DNA of 64,000 nucleotides from Saccharibacillus sacchari DSM 19268 (lineage in GTDB: Bacteria > Bacillota > Bacilli > Paenibacillales > Paenibacillaceae): the NCBI RefSeq assembly GCF_000585395.1, contig NZ_KK073875.1:1798788-1862787 (forward strand), written 5' to 3'. The first letter of the stretch is position 1. Each line of letters begins with the position of its first letter. The notes below the pieces were generated by a model. The model was given only the letters and a program-made list of their open reading frames with translations. It ran no database searches and had not been told where the DNA came from. Below, one piece after another: positions 23,022-32,330 of the stretch. The position numbers and the translations under genes are program-made.

Positions 23022-23695
23022 CCCCGCACCCGATATCCGATCCCCCGAATGGTTTCCACGATCTCCGGATTGCCGGGATCGCGTTCGATTTTTTCCCGCA
23101 AGTACCGAATATGCACCATCAAGGTCTTGTCTCCGTCGATGTAAGGTTCTCCCCATACCGCTTCATAGATCTGTTCTTTCGTCAGGATTTGTCCCAGATG
23201 GCGCAGGAAATACATGAAAATATGAAATTGTTTGCCCGTCAACGGAATCTCTTCGCCGCTTTGCGCGTCTTCGATCCGATTCTCGTGTTCATGCACCAAT
23301 AAATGCCCGATACGCCGGGCTTCCGGCTCGGCCGGACCGCTTCGCCGCAGCATGACTTCGATCCGCGCCGCCAATTCGTCCGGGTGAAAAGGCTTGGTCA
23401 AATAATCGTCGGCAAATCGCAGCGCTTCGAGCTTATCATCAATAGCGGTTCGAGCCGATAACATCATTACGGGCAGTGTCGGATGGTCGCGCTTCAGGCG
23501 CTGACCGACCGTAAAACCGTCCAGTCCCGGCAGCATGATATCCAATACCGCCGCATCGCATGCTCCGGCCGCGTCGGACGCGCCGTCGCCGCTTTCCAGC
23601 CAGACCACGCCGTATCCGCGCTCTTCAAGGTTACGCACGACCCATTCGCCGATCTGACGCTCGTCTTCGATGTAGAGTACCGTTTTTTTCGTCAC
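23018..23695 (-). CDS. OmpR/PhoB-family response regulator
   Basis: 225 residues: a receiver domain (acidic pair in IEDE, phospho-acceptor in AAVLDIMLPGLDG, Lys in YLTKPF) and a winged helix C-terminal domain with LTGKQFHIFMYFLRHLGQILTK and VHIRYLREKIE. It is the partner of the kinase translated from the overlapping gene. The regulated genes cannot be inferred beyond possible autoregulation and the adjacent exporter operon. The 270-nt gap upstream (23696-23968) is a divergent promoter region without an obvious gene. Confidence 0.92.
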   Translation of the reverse strand: MTKKTVLYIEDERQIGEWVVRNLEERGYGVVWLESGDGASDAAGACDAAVLDIMLPGLDGFTVGQRLKRDHPTLPVMMLSARTAIDDKLEALRFADDYLTKPFHPDELAARIEVMLRRSGPAEPEARRIGHLLVHEHENRIEDAQSGEEIPLTGKQFHIFMYFLRHLGQILTKEQIYEAVWGEPYIDGDKTLMVHIRYLREKIERDPGNPEIVETIRGIGYRVRG

Positions 23696-23968
23696 AGATA
23701 GTATCCTCCCGTTTTCGGCGCTTCGGTAAAAAAGCTTGATTCGCCTTTGCGCCGCCTTGCGTCCATGATACCAGCATTTATTCTTTCAGGCACATTGAAA
23801 GCGCTCTTTTAAATCTTCTGTTTCGCTGAAAATCCCGTTTCTTGCAGCTGTGCACCCGGGTAATAACAAGTACTGTTTTCGCTTATTTTCCGACATCCAT
23901 TCTCCATTACGTCCACTTCGCTGCTTGAATATAATCTTCCATCCCATGATCCGAGGAGGAACCCCGTC

Positions 23969-24352
23969 ATGACGCCGATCACTATCACGCTGCTGCTCGC
24001 AGCTGCCGCACTGGCCGGTTCGACCGCCGCCTGGCTCATTGTCCGTTCGAAGCTTATGCGCAAAAAAACAAGCAACATCGTCGATCTGGCTGCCGCCCGC
24101 CGCCGCAAAATGCGGGAAGCTTCGCTGAATCCGATCCGGACCGACGTGCCCAAGCGAAAATCCGGCTCGGTTTCCGGCGCGGAAATTCGCGGGTTCACTC
24201 CGAAAAACGGCGATGCGCGTCTGCAAGCCTGCATCCGCTGCCAGAAGAAAAGCGACACGGTAGGCTTCTACGTCGATGAATACGGCAAGTTGGTCGGCGT
24301 GTGCAACGAATGCCGCAAATCGGCCAAAAACCGGGATCTGATGCCTCTATAG
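23969..24352 (+). CDS. Small membrane-anchored zinc-ribbon protein
   Basis: 127 residues. An N-terminal membrane helix (about 4-25) precedes a basic linker rich in Arg/Lys and a C-terminal CIRC...CNEC pair of CxxC motifs (about 91 and 114), which should bind one zinc. I do not recognise a named family. GAGGAGGAACCCCGTC precedes the ATG. It stands alone, divergent from the two-component operon. Confidence 0.75.
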   Translation: MTPITITLLLAAAALAGSTAAWLIVRSKLMRKKTSNIVDLAAARRRKMREASLNPIRTDVPKRKSGSVSGAEIRGFTPKNGDARLQACIRCQKKSDTVGFYVDEYGKLVGVCNECRKSAKNRDLMPL

Positions 24353-24548
24353 CAGCCGAATCAAAAGACGTCTTTCAGGCTCGTCCCCCTGCCGTGCGCG
24401 GTTGGGGAACGGGTTTTTTTCTCGTCCCTGCTTTTTTGCGGACTCCGCTTTGTTTCTCGTTTCCCTTTTCACGGGTATACCATCTTGTCGGTGCATGCGC
24501 GCCATTTCATCATTCCACTATTCCAACAACTCAAGGGGGACTTATCTC

Positions 24549-26339
24549 ATGCTGCTCGAAGCGATCGAACACCGGCCGAAAATGAACTGGGCCTACACGG
24601 TAGACAAAGAGACGATTCACCTGCGAATCCGCACGAAAAAAAGCGACGTGGAGCGGATCTTCGTGATCGGCGGAGACAAATACGCGTGGGACCGGACGAA
24701 ACAAGAGATCCCGATGCGCGTATTCGCGTCCGACGAGCTGTTCGACTATTGGGAATGCGAAGCCAAGCCTCCCTACCGCCGCCTGAAATACGGATTCAAG
24801 CTGGAAAGCGGCAGCGAGACGGTATGGATGAACGAGGACGGCTTCCACCATACCGAACGCACGTCGTCCGACGATTTCTACGAAATCGCCTATATCAATC
24901 CCGAAGACATCATCAAGACGCCGGAGTGGGCCAAAAACGCCGTGTTTTATCAGATCTTCCCGGAACGTTTCGCCAACGGCGATCCGTCGCGCGATCCCGA
25001 GAACGTGCAGCCGTGGGGCGGCAAGCCCGAAGTGGACAGCTTCTTCGGCGGCGACCTGGAAGGCGTGCGGCAGCATCTGGACTATATCGCGGATCTGGGC
25101 ATCAACGCGATCTACTTCACCCCGATCTTCGAAGCGCCGAGCAACCATAAGTACGATACGCAGGATTATTTGAAGCTCGACCCGCATTTCGGCGATATCG
25201 ACACGCTCAAGCAGCTGATCGAAGAATGCCACGGCCGAGGAATTCGGGTTCTGCTGGATGCGGTATTCAACCATTCGGGCAAAACGTTCAAGCCGTTCGT
25301 CGACGTGAAAGAAAACGGCGCGGATTCGGCGTATGCCGACTGGTTCCACGTCCGCGAGTTTCCGATCGAGGTTAAGGACGGCATCCCGAGCTACGAGACC
25401 TTCAGCTTCGAGCCGAACATGCCGAAATTCAACACGGGACATCCCGAGGTCAAAAAATACCTGCTCGAAGCCGCGCGTTACTGGATCGGCGAAGTCGGCT
25501 TCGACGGCTGGCGGCTGGACGTGGCGGACGAGGTGGATCACCGCTTCTGGCGCGAGTTCCAGACGGTAGTCAAAGAAGCCAACCCGGAAGCCTACATCGT
25601 CGGCGAACTTTGGCACGAGGCCACGCCGTGGCTTCAGGGCGACCAATTCGACTCCGCGATGAATTATCCGTTCACTTACGCGGTTCGCGACTTCGTCGCG
25701 CTCGGCAAAACGGATGCGCAAAAATTCGCCTATTCGCTGTCCAAGCAGTTGGCCCGCTATCCGCTGCCGGTCAGCCAAGCCGCGTTCAACCTGCTGGACA
25801 GCCACGATACGGAGCGGATGCTGACCGTTGCCGGCGGCGACAAAAATAAGCTGAAGCTGGCCGTCGCCATCCAGATGACGTATCCCGGCACGCCGTGCGT
25901 GTATTACGGCGACGAGATCGGCATCGACGGCGGAGCCGATCCGGACTGCCGCAAGTGCATGGAGTGGGACGAATCGAAGCAGGACCGCGAGCTGCACGAA
26001 TTTTATAAAACGGCGATCGGCCTGCGGCACGAATATGCCGCGCTGCGTACGGGACGCTTCGACGTTCTGCACGCGGAAGAAGGCGGACACGCGCTGGCTT
26101 ACCGCCGCGAAGACGAAGAGGCTGTGCTGATCGTCGCGCTGAACGCGTCGGACAAAGCGCAGACGATCGAGATCGACGCGGACGGCGGCAGCGGCACGAA
26201 GACGGCCAAAGTCTGGAGCGTGCTAACAGCGGGCGGCGTCAAACCTTCGCTCAACGCGGAAGACCGTCTCGACGCGAAAAAAGGACGCTTGACCGTCGAG
26301 CTGCCGGCTTACGGGTATGCGGTGTTGAAGGCGGAGTAG
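24549..26339 (+). CDS. GH13 alpha-glucan hydrolase (neopullulanase/cyclomaltodextrinase type)
   Basis: A 596-residue enzyme. An N-terminal CBM34-like beta domain (to about 125) precedes the (beta/alpha)8 barrel with the conserved GH13 regions DAVFNHSG, GWRLDVADEVDH (nucleophile Asp), VGELWHEA (acid/base Glu) and LLDSHDTERM (stabilising Asp). The N-terminal domain and length fit GH13_20 enzymes, which act on cyclodextrins, pullulan and maltodextrins; no signal peptide is seen, so it is intracellular. I start at ATG 24549 behind AAGGGGGAC. A strong terminator follows. It may feed maltose to the GH65 phosphorylase at 35977. Confidence 0.9.
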   Translation: MLLEAIEHRPKMNWAYTVDKETIHLRIRTKKSDVERIFVIGGDKYAWDRTKQEIPMRVFASDELFDYWECEAKPPYRRLKYGFKLESGSETVWMNEDGFHHTERTSSDDFYEIAYINPEDIIKTPEWAKNAVFYQIFPERFANGDPSRDPENVQPWGGKPEVDSFFGGDLEGVRQHLDYIADLGINAIYFTPIFEAPSNHKYDTQDYLKLDPHFGDIDTLKQLIEECHGRGIRVLLDAVFNHSGKTFKPFVDVKENGADSAYADWFHVREFPIEVKDGIPSYETFSFEPNMPKFNTGHPEVKKYLLEAARYWIGEVGFDGWRLDVADEVDHRFWREFQTVVKEANPEAYIVGELWHEATPWLQGDQFDSAMNYPFTYAVRDFVALGKTDAQKFAYSLSKQLARYPLPVSQAAFNLLDSHDTERMLTVAGGDKNKLKLAVAIQMTYPGTPCVYYGDEIGIDGGADPDCRKCMEWDESKQDRELHEFYKTAIGLRHEYAALRTGRFDVLHAEEGGHALAYRREDEEAVLIVALNASDKAQTIEIDADGGSGTKTAKVWSVLTAGGVKPSLNAEDRLDAKKGRLTVELPAYGYAVLKAE

Positions 26340-26378
26340 CGCGAAGTCAAAGGTAAGGCGGAACAAAATTGAACGCAT

Positions 26379-26422
26379 AAAAAGCCCGGGTCCAACGGAG
26401 TTTTCCGTTTGCCCGGGCTTTT
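26379..26422. terminator. Bidirectional terminator after the GH13 gene
   Basis: AAAAGCCCGGG and CCCGGGCTTTT pair around a 21-nt loop that itself holds AACGGA/TCCGTT. Confidence 0.85.
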
Positions 26423-26506
26423 CGCGTTCAATTTCGGTTTTGCGGGTAATCCAAAATGACAATCCCGATAAAAACCCGAATCTGCCGCCGAAAAGGAGAA
26501 TCCGAT

Positions 26507-27124
26507 ATGTCCCTGTCTTCCAGCGTAGTGAAACGTCTGGCCGCCCGTCGCAACGAAGATCCCGATCTGCTGGAGCGCACCTCGTTTCCGGCCGAATTCC
26601 GCATTTCTTGGGGAGGTTACGCGCTCGCCGTTCTGGGAATCGCGATGGGCATTTCTTTTATCGCTGCCGGTTTTTATCTGTACTCCGAGGATAGCAGCAA
26701 TCTCTACGCGCTGTGGCTCCCGGTCGTGATCGGCTCCCTGTTCGCCCTTCTCGGCGCTTACCTGATTTACGCCGGGCGGCAATTCCGCTTCATCGTCGAA
26801 CCGGATCGGATTCGTTTTCGGGAACACGCGAAATGGACCGAATTTTCCGCAGCCCATATGACGGTCGAAGAACGCAACGGTTTTCTTGTGCTGCATTATC
26901 CCGGAGGAAAGCATACGGTCAACACGATGGTCCGGGATTATCCGCTGCTCGCTTCCCTTCTACTGCGTCTTGCCCATCAAACCGGGCAGGACGGAGACCT
27001 TTCGTACGACGAAGCCCGGAGAGAATCGAAGGCGCGCGACGAAAAGCGGAACCGGAAAGGACTTGTCGTCGTTTTTGCCGTCCTGCTTCCGCTGCTTGTC
27101 GTTTACTATGCCTTCGTTCAATAG
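26507..27124 (+). CDS. Membrane protein of unknown function
   Basis: 205 residues with three predicted membrane helices (about 35-58, 68-88 and near the C-terminus, GLVVVFAVLLPLLVVYYAF). A PH-like beta-rich cytoplasmic stretch lies between them (FIVEPDRIRFREHAKWTEFS...). ATG 26507 has AAAAGGAGAAT upstream. It resembles many small Bacillota membrane proteins with a bacterial PH-type insert but I cannot name a family. Confidence 0.7.
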   Translation: MSLSSSVVKRLAARRNEDPDLLERTSFPAEFRISWGGYALAVLGIAMGISFIAAGFYLYSEDSSNLYALWLPVVIGSLFALLGAYLIYAGRQFRFIVEPDRIRFREHAKWTEFSAAHMTVEERNGFLVLHYPGGKHTVNTMVRDYPLLASLLLRLAHQTGQDGDLSYDEARRESKARDEKRNRKGLVVVFAVLLPLLVVYYAFVQ

Positions 27125-27151
27125 GACGAAGCGAACGTCTTTTGACCGGCT

Positions 27152-27640
27152 TCACTTCAACTCGAACAACTGAAACCGCCGATCGCTTTCCATTTGTTCC
27201 AGCAAAGGGGCTGCCCCGGTCAGATCCCGAATCACCCGGTCCCAGAATTTCTGCGCCGGGATGTTATTCGCGAGCTGGTGCAGCCCCCACCGGCCCGGCT
27301 TCGTACTGAAAACGAGCCTGGCCGCGCGCATTCCGATCCCGGAGCGGCGGTATTTGCGCATAATGAAAAACTGCGACAAATACGCCGCTTCGTTTTCCCA
27401 AAATTCGTGCACCATCGCGAATCCGGCAATCTGCCCGTCCGCCAAGATGAGGTATGCACAGTTGCCGCCCCACTTTTTCCAATACAATTCGAACTCCGGG
27501 AAATACGGATATTCGCCGTCCGAACGCACGTCCATCCCCGTAAACTCGCTAAAATCATACAGGTACAGCTGCCATAACTGTTCAAACAGCTTCCTGTCCG
27601 TACTGCGCGCTTTCCGAATCTCTACGTTGCCGATATCCAT
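27152..27640 (-). CDS. GNAT family N-acetyltransferase
   Basis: 162 residues with the GNAT core: AYLILADGQIAGFAMVHEF, the acetyl-CoA binding segment FIMRKYRRSGIGMRAARLVF (R-x-x-G-x-G/A) and NNIPAQKFWDRVI. The substrate is unknown. It lies tail-to-tail with 26507-27124 and upstream-adjacent to a second GNAT. Confidence 0.85.
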   Translation of the reverse strand: MDIGNVEIRKARSTDRKLFEQLWQLYLYDFSEFTGMDVRSDGEYPYFPEFELYWKKWGGNCAYLILADGQIAGFAMVHEFWENEAAYLSQFFIMRKYRRSGIGMRAARLVFSTKPGRWGLHQLANNIPAQKFWDRVIRDLTGAAPLLEQMESDRRFQLFELK

Positions 27641-27680
27641 TGCAGGTCCCCTAATCTATGTAGTCTATGCATTGCGCGCG

Positions 27681-28193
27681 TTACCTTAACTCAATCCAAT
27701 ACTTGCAGGAAGCAGTTGCCGACTGTTCCGGTTTGCCGCCGCAGCCTTCAATAATGCTTCGCGAAGCGGCGTTTTCTGCGTTGCAGGTCAGCAGCACTCG
27801 GTCCAATCCGCCTTTTTCGGCTTCGAGCAGCAGTTCCTTCAGCATCTGACGTCCGTAACCTTTGCCCCTCGCGGAAGGTCGGATCACGTAACCGATATGT
27901 CCTCCATGCTCCCGCAACGCGTCGGTTAGCGAAAATCGCAGCTTCCCGTATCCTACTGGATGCTCCCCGTCATATAGCCAATAAATCCGCTGGCGCACAT
28001 ACCCCGGCGGCAGATGATCTCCGATCGCAATCCGGGCATTTTCCGCAAGCTTGGCTTGGTAATCCTCTTCCGTATCCGTGTAAAGACCGTTTACAAAGCC
28101 ATTTTCCCCCGGACCGATCTCTTGGATCATGACTCGGATTTCCGGCGTTTCTTCCGCTTGCAGCGGCCTGAGCCGAATCGAATGTTCGCGCAT
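27681..28193 (-). CDS. GNAT family N-acetyltransferase
   Basis: 170 residues; GYVIRPSARGKGYGRQMLKELLLEA is the acetyl-CoA loop and VLLTCNAENAASRSIIEGCGG the C-terminal GNAT motif. It belongs to the family of DUF-like GNATs predicted to act on small molecules or protein N-termini. It lies 40 nt upstream of the GNAT gene at 27152 and may be co-transcribed. The substrate is unknown. Confidence 0.85.
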   Translation of the reverse strand: MREHSIRLRPLQAEETPEIRVMIQEIGPGENGFVNGLYTDTEEDYQAKLAENARIAIGDHLPPGYVRQRIYWLYDGEHPVGYGKLRFSLTDALREHGGHIGYVIRPSARGKGYGRQMLKELLLEAEKGGLDRVLLTCNAENAASRSIIEGCGGKPEQSATASCKYWIELR

Positions 28194-28301
28194 GAATCTG
28201 CCCCCTTTGCTTATCTGCCTTCGTATCGTGTATCCTCTAATTTACCAAATGCCTTTCCAAAAATCTATTCATTACAAGAACGATACTCCGCCTCAAGACG
28301 G

Positions 28302-28330
28302 TTGCCCGGATAGTCTCGGCGGACTATGAT
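28302..28330 (+). promoter_or_regulatory. Sigma-A promoter of the kinase-like gene
   Basis: TTGCCC (28302-28307), 17-nt spacer, TATGAT (28325-28330), 55 nt upstream of ATG 28386. Confidence 0.5.
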
Positions 28331-28385
28331 AAGAAAAACAACAAGGCAGGGTCAAGCGCCCATTTCCTCCAAGGAGTGAACAACC

Positions 28386-29111
28386 ATGATGCACAGCGGC
28401 GAGCAAGAACCCTCGATCCGCCTGATTGAAGATACGCTGCTGCCCGACGTTCAACTGGAGAGCATCGATCCGTTCAACCCGGTTGTCGTGCATCTTACGC
28501 CGACAGATTGGACGCTGCTGGGTGCCGGCAATTACGCCGCAGTCTTCGAGCATCCGTCGCTTCCCGGCAAAGTCGTCAAAGTCTATGCGCCCGGACGGCC
28601 CGGTTGGCGGGAAGAATGCGACGTCTATGAACGACTCGGCACGCATCCTGCTTATTCGACGCTGTACGCGGCGAACGTGCTAGACAATAAATATTATCTG
28701 GTCCTGAAAAAGCTCGAAGGCAAAACGCTCTACAACTGTCTTCGCGACGGTACGTACATTCCTTCAAAAGCCGTGCGGGATATCGACAGCGCGCTCGACT
28801 ACGCCCGCTCCCGCGGACTGAATCCGAAAGACGTCCACGGCAAAAACGTCATGCTCAAAGACGGACGCGGCCTCGTGGTGGACATCTCCGACTTCCTGCA
28901 AGCCGGACCGTGCGTGATGTGGAAAGACTTCAAGAAAGCTTACTTTAAGCTCTACAAGCCCTTGATGCCGAAAAAACATACCTTCCCCATGCCCGACTGG
29001 TCGATGAACGCGATTCGCTACGTTTACCGCCGCCTGCGCAAAAAAGCCCGCCTCGACGGCCGGCATCCGCAGGGAAAGAGATATAAGGTGAAGGCTCGGA
29101 AGTCGAGTTAA
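28386..29111 (+). CDS. Protein-kinase-like protein
   Basis: 241 residues with a degraded protein-kinase fold: a Gly-rich segment LGAGNYAAVFEHP (about 41), Lys in GKVVKVYAPG, the catalytic-loop equivalent NPKDVHGKNVML (about 158) and the metal-binding DFG equivalent VVDISDFL. The C-terminus is very basic (KKARLDGRHPQGKRYKVKARKSS). Similar small kinase-like proteins are widespread in Bacillales; substrate and activity are uncertain because the loop reads DVHGKN instead of HRDxxxxN. Confidence 0.65.
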   Translation: MMHSGEQEPSIRLIEDTLLPDVQLESIDPFNPVVVHLTPTDWTLLGAGNYAAVFEHPSLPGKVVKVYAPGRPGWREECDVYERLGTHPAYSTLYAANVLDNKYYLVLKKLEGKTLYNCLRDGTYIPSKAVRDIDSALDYARSRGLNPKDVHGKNVMLKDGRGLVVDISDFLQAGPCVMWKDFKKAYFKLYKPLMPKKHTFPMPDWSMNAIRYVYRRLRKKARLDGRHPQGKRYKVKARKSS

Positions 29112-29296
29112 AGGACGACTCGGGGAGAGCGGAAGGAATCGGATCGAAGGCGCAGGAAGTCAAACGAAGTCGGAGACAGGCAGACGGGATAAACATCAAA
29201 GTCGCGGAAAAGCGTCATAACCTCAGAAAAGCCTAATAGTAGCAGAAGGTCGTCGAGCAGGAAGAACAGGCGAAGGCAGGCAGCAAAGCAAACGAG

Positions 29297-29487
29297 CTAC
29301 ATTGCCTTTTTGGCTGTGTAGAAGGGTTCGATTGGCGCTTTGGAAAAGCTATGTTGATCTTTTGGCAACGTAGAGCATACTTATAGCTTGGATTCGCTGC
29401 ATTGAAGGTCTCCACGTTGTCGAAAAGTCAACGAAGCTCGAAAATCAGCAAATTTCCGTCTTCTACGTTGTTTGAACGACAATGTAG
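29297..29487. repeat. Intergenic four-unit palindrome array, CTACGTTG type
   Basis: Four 25-bp interrupted palindromes, CTAC(A/G)TTG-N9-CAA(C/T)GTAG with mismatches, lie at 29297-29321, 29349-29373, 29412-29436 and 29463-29487 (start spacings 52, 63 and 51 bp). Units 1 and 2 resemble the reverse complements of units 4 and 3. The gap 29112-29560 between convergent genes otherwise holds nothing I recognise. The geometry matches arrays at 33640, 38488 and 47261. Confidence 0.7.
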
Positions 29488-29560
29488 ATGTCTGTCCGAT
29501 CGAAAAAACGATCGAAGTGCGCTACCCGATATGTCTCCGGCGTAAATTCCGGACACGCGC

Positions 29561-29601
29561 AAAAAAGGCCGACTCCACCGCGAGTCGGCCTTCCCTTTTT
29601 T
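29561..29601. terminator. Bidirectional terminator after glnQ-like gene
   Basis: AAAAAAGGCCGACTC-CACCGC-GAGTCGGCC followed by TTCCCTTTTTT works on both strands between convergent genes. Confidence 0.85.
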
Positions 29602-30328
29602 ACAAGACTTTTTCCAAAAAGCTAATCGTCCGCTCGTGTTTCGGACTGCCGAACACTTCCTCCGGCGTGCCTTCTTCCACGATGTAGCCGCCGTCCATGA
29701 AAATAACGCGGTTGCCGACTTCGCGGGCGAAGCCCATTTCGTGCGTAACGATGATCATCGTCATGCCTTCGCGGGCCAAGTCCTGCATAACGCCGAGTAC
29801 TTCGCCGACCATCTCCGGGTCGAGCGCCGAGGTCGGTTCGTCGAACAACATCACGTCGGGGTTCATCGCAAGCGCGCGGGCGATCGCCACGCGCTGTTTC
29901 TGACCGCCGGACAGCGATGCAGGGAAAGCGTTGGCTTTATCGGAAAGACCGACGCGCTCCAGCAAGCTCATTGCCGTTTTTTCGGCTTCGGCTTTCGTTT
30001 GCTTTTTCAACTCGACCGGCGCGAACGTAATGTTCTGAAGCACCGTCTTGTGCGGGAACAGATTGAAATGTTGGAATACCATGCCGATATTTTCGCGAAT
30101 TTTGTTGATATCCGATTTTTTGTCGCTCAGGTCGTGGTCGTCCACGACGACTTTGCCTGCCGTGATTTCTTCCAACAGGTTCAAGCAGCGCAAGAAGGTG
30201 CTTTTGCCGGAGCCGGAAGGTCCGATGACGCATACGACTTCGCCTTCTTGGACCTCCATATCGATGCCTTTAAGCACTTCGTTGCTGCCGTAGCTTTTTT
30301 TCAAGCCTGTGACTTTAACTTTACCCAC
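29600..30328 (-). CDS. glnQ: Polar amino acid ABC transporter ATPase (GlnQ-like)
   Basis: 242 residues. Walker [25 protein letters not shown] signature, Walker [15 protein letters not shown] and H-loop VTHEMGFA are intact. Length and the EIxx[11 protein letters not shown] pattern fit the GlnQ/ArtM group of the polar amino acid family. GTG start with GGAG 8 nt upstream; it overlaps the end of the SBP-permease gene by 8 nt, so the two form one importer. Exact amino acid specificity is inferred only from family resemblance. Confidence 0.9.
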   Translation of the reverse strand: MGKVKVTGLKKSYGSNEVLKGIDMEVQEGEVVCVIGPSGSGKSTFLRCLNLLEEITAGKVVVDDHDLSDKKSDINKIRENIGMVFQHFNLFPHKTVLQNITFAPVELKKQTKAEAEKTAMSLLERVGLSDKANAFPASLSGGQKQRVAIARALAMNPDVMLFDEPTSALDPEMVGEVLGVMQDLAREGMTMIIVTHEMGFAREVGNRVIFMDGGYIVEEGTPEEVFGSPKHERTISFLEKVL

Positions 30329-31793
30329 GGCTTACTCTCCTTTCGAGACGATCCGCAATCTTTGTGAGAATCGTAATGACGATCAGGTACATGATGCCGA
30401 TCGTCAACCAAACTTCGAACGATTGGAAAGTTCGCGCCACGACCAGTTTACCGGACTGCGTCAGTTCGACCAAACCGATAATGGACATGATCGACGTATC
30501 TTTCAACGTAATGACCATTTGGTTGATAAACGAAGGTACCATGACTTTGATTGCCTGCGGCAGGATGATTTTGCGCATCGCCGTTCCGTAAGGAACGCCC
30601 AACGAGCGGGCAGCTTCCATCTGCCCTTTGTCGATCGATTGAATGCCGCCGCGAATGATTTCCGTTACATAAGCGCCCGCATTCAGGGACAAGGCAAGGA
30701 TAGCCGCTGTCCAGATCGGCATCGTGAAGTTCAACGCCTGCGGAATCGCAAAGTAGATGAAGAAGGCCAGAATCAGCAACGGAATACCGCGGAAAATATC
30801 AACAAATACAGTAGCGATACCGCGCAGAACTTTGTTGTGGCTTACCTTCATCGAACCGAAGATCAGACCGAGAATAAAAGCGAAGAACAATGAAATGAGC
30901 GTGTAGTATATCGTATAGCCAAGCCCTTTGAGGAAAGCCGGCATGGAAGTCCAGATCAGTTCGAATCCGCTCATTTTCGCCGTGGCCGCGATTTCGATCT
31001 CTCCGCCTTCCGAAGCGAACGAATCGCCCAGGTAACTCGCTACGATTTCTTTATACTTGCCGTTTTCTTTAATGTTTGCCAAGCCTGCATTGAACATTTC
31101 CAGCAGCTCGGCATTTTGGCCTTTGTTCACGGCGAATCCGTAAGAGCCGCCCGGTTCTTTCGGCAAAGGCATCTTCATGCCGTTACCCTGCGCGATTCCG
31201 AAAGCGACAACCGGATAATCCTCGAAGTAAGCGACCGAACCGCCCGCTTTGACTTCTTCGATCAACTGCGGGGAATCGTCGAACGTAATAACGGTAAACC
31301 CGTACTGATCCTTAATGGAATCTGCGAAGGCCGCGCCTTCCGTGCCGGTTTTGACCGCTACGCGATGCCCGCGCAAATCTTCGTAAGACAAAATTGCGCT
31401 GTTGTTCGCATCCACGCCCATGATCGGTCCCGAGTCGAAATACGGCTCGGAAAAGTCGAACGTCTGCTTGCGTTCGTCGGTAATGCTCATGCCGGCGATT
31501 ACGCCGTCTACGTTACCGGATTGAAGCGCTTGAACCGCCGCGTTGAACCCTAAAGGCTGAAGACGATACTCAAACCCTTGATCCTCGGCGATCGCTTTGA
31601 GCAAATCCAGGTCGATCCCGACATACTCTCCGCTTGCATCCTGGTACTCGAACGGCGGGAACGTCGTGTCCGTCGCGATCGTGTACGTTTTCTTCGCTTC
31701 GGCGGCTTGTGCCGATGGCACCAAACTTCCCGCGAACGAGAAGAAGAAAATCAATAGAACCAAAAACCCCGTAATCTTTTTCTGTGTACGCAT
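30321..31793 (-). CDS. Fused amino acid-binding protein and permease (GlnPH-like)
   Basis: A 490-residue fusion. It opens with a signal peptide (about 1-31, ...VPSAQAAEA) followed by an SBP_bac_3 substrate-binding domain ([20 protein letters not shown] to about 260). A HisM-type permease domain then has about five helices and the EAA-type loop [29 protein letters not shown]. Such fusions occur in glutamine/polar amino acid importers of Bacillota. ATG 31793 has GGAGG 5 nt upstream; the more upstream ATG at 31838 lacks a site. One AT-rich gap of about 540 nt separates it from the divergent Old Yellow Enzyme gene and holds a palindrome GTAACGTTAC near 31930 and no gene. Confidence 0.9.
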   Translation of the reverse strand: MRTQKKITGFLVLLIFFFSFAGSLVPSAQAAEAKKTYTIATDTTFPPFEYQDASGEYVGIDLDLLKAIAEDQGFEYRLQPLGFNAAVQALQSGNVDGVIAGMSITDERKQTFDFSEPYFDSGPIMGVDANNSAILSYEDLRGHRVAVKTGTEGAAFADSIKDQYGFTVITFDDSPQLIEEVKAGGSVAYFEDYPVVAFGIAQGNGMKMPLPKEPGGSYGFAVNKGQNAELLEMFNAGLANIKENGKYKEIVASYLGDSFASEGGEIEIAATAKMSGFELIWTSMPAFLKGLGYTIYYTLISLFFAFILGLIFGSMKVSHNKVLRGIATVFVDIFRGIPLLILAFFIYFAIPQALNFTMPIWTAAILALSLNAGAYVTEIIRGGIQSIDKGQMEAARSLGVPYGTAMRKIILPQAIKVMVPSFINQMVITLKDTSIMSIIGLVELTQSGKLVVARTFQSFEVWLTIGIMYLIVITILTKIADRLERRVSRG

Positions 31794-32241
31794 ATTTTCC
31801 TCCAGTCGCTTTGCGCGGCTTTTGAATTTTCTCTCCATTTTACATGACCTGTGAACTATTGACTACGCTTATCCATTAAAAATTTTAATAAACCGCATAA
31901 AATTCCTTAATGGACCTATCGCACGGTGTAACGTTACATGTCGTGTAACTTGGATACGAAAACGGCTTCGGCTCGGGTTACTTTTGCACGTTTGCGGCAT
32001 CGATTTTGAAAGAAAAACACCTCCGAACCACGATCTTTTTTTATTGTTCTTCGATTGTTAAAACCCTTCGGCTTTCAACATTGAACGATTTCTCTGAAAA
32101 AGTTGAACGATTTCGTTTTCGCCTATTCTCTTCCTATTGGAAATTTAAAGCGTTATCCGCCTCAAGAAACTTAAATTTTCATTTTAAATTGACCATAATT
32201 TAGTTTTTTAAAATTTTTATCTCGTTTTGGCTCATCAGGCA

Positions 32242-32270
32242 TTGAAAATTAGAAACCTTGTTACTATAAT
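32242..32270 (+). promoter_or_regulatory. Near-consensus sigma-A promoter of the Old Yellow Enzyme gene
   Basis: TTGAAA (32242-32247), 17-nt spacer, TATAAT (32265-32270), 60 nt upstream of ATG 32331. The surrounding 31860-32330 stretch is AT-rich. Confidence 0.75.
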
Positions 32271-32330
32271 ATACCTATGTGCTTTTGATAACGAAAAAAA
32301 ATCCGACTTTCAGAAAGGAAGTTTTTTATA

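Noticed and set aside
24531..26090. 519-codon open frame antisense to the GH13 gene
   Set aside because: No family resemblance and no ribosome site; the plus strand has all GH13 catalytic motifs.
31860..32330. AT-rich region as a possible origin or prophage attachment site
   Set aside because: No DnaA-box cluster, tRNA or integrase; a consensus promoter explains part of it.
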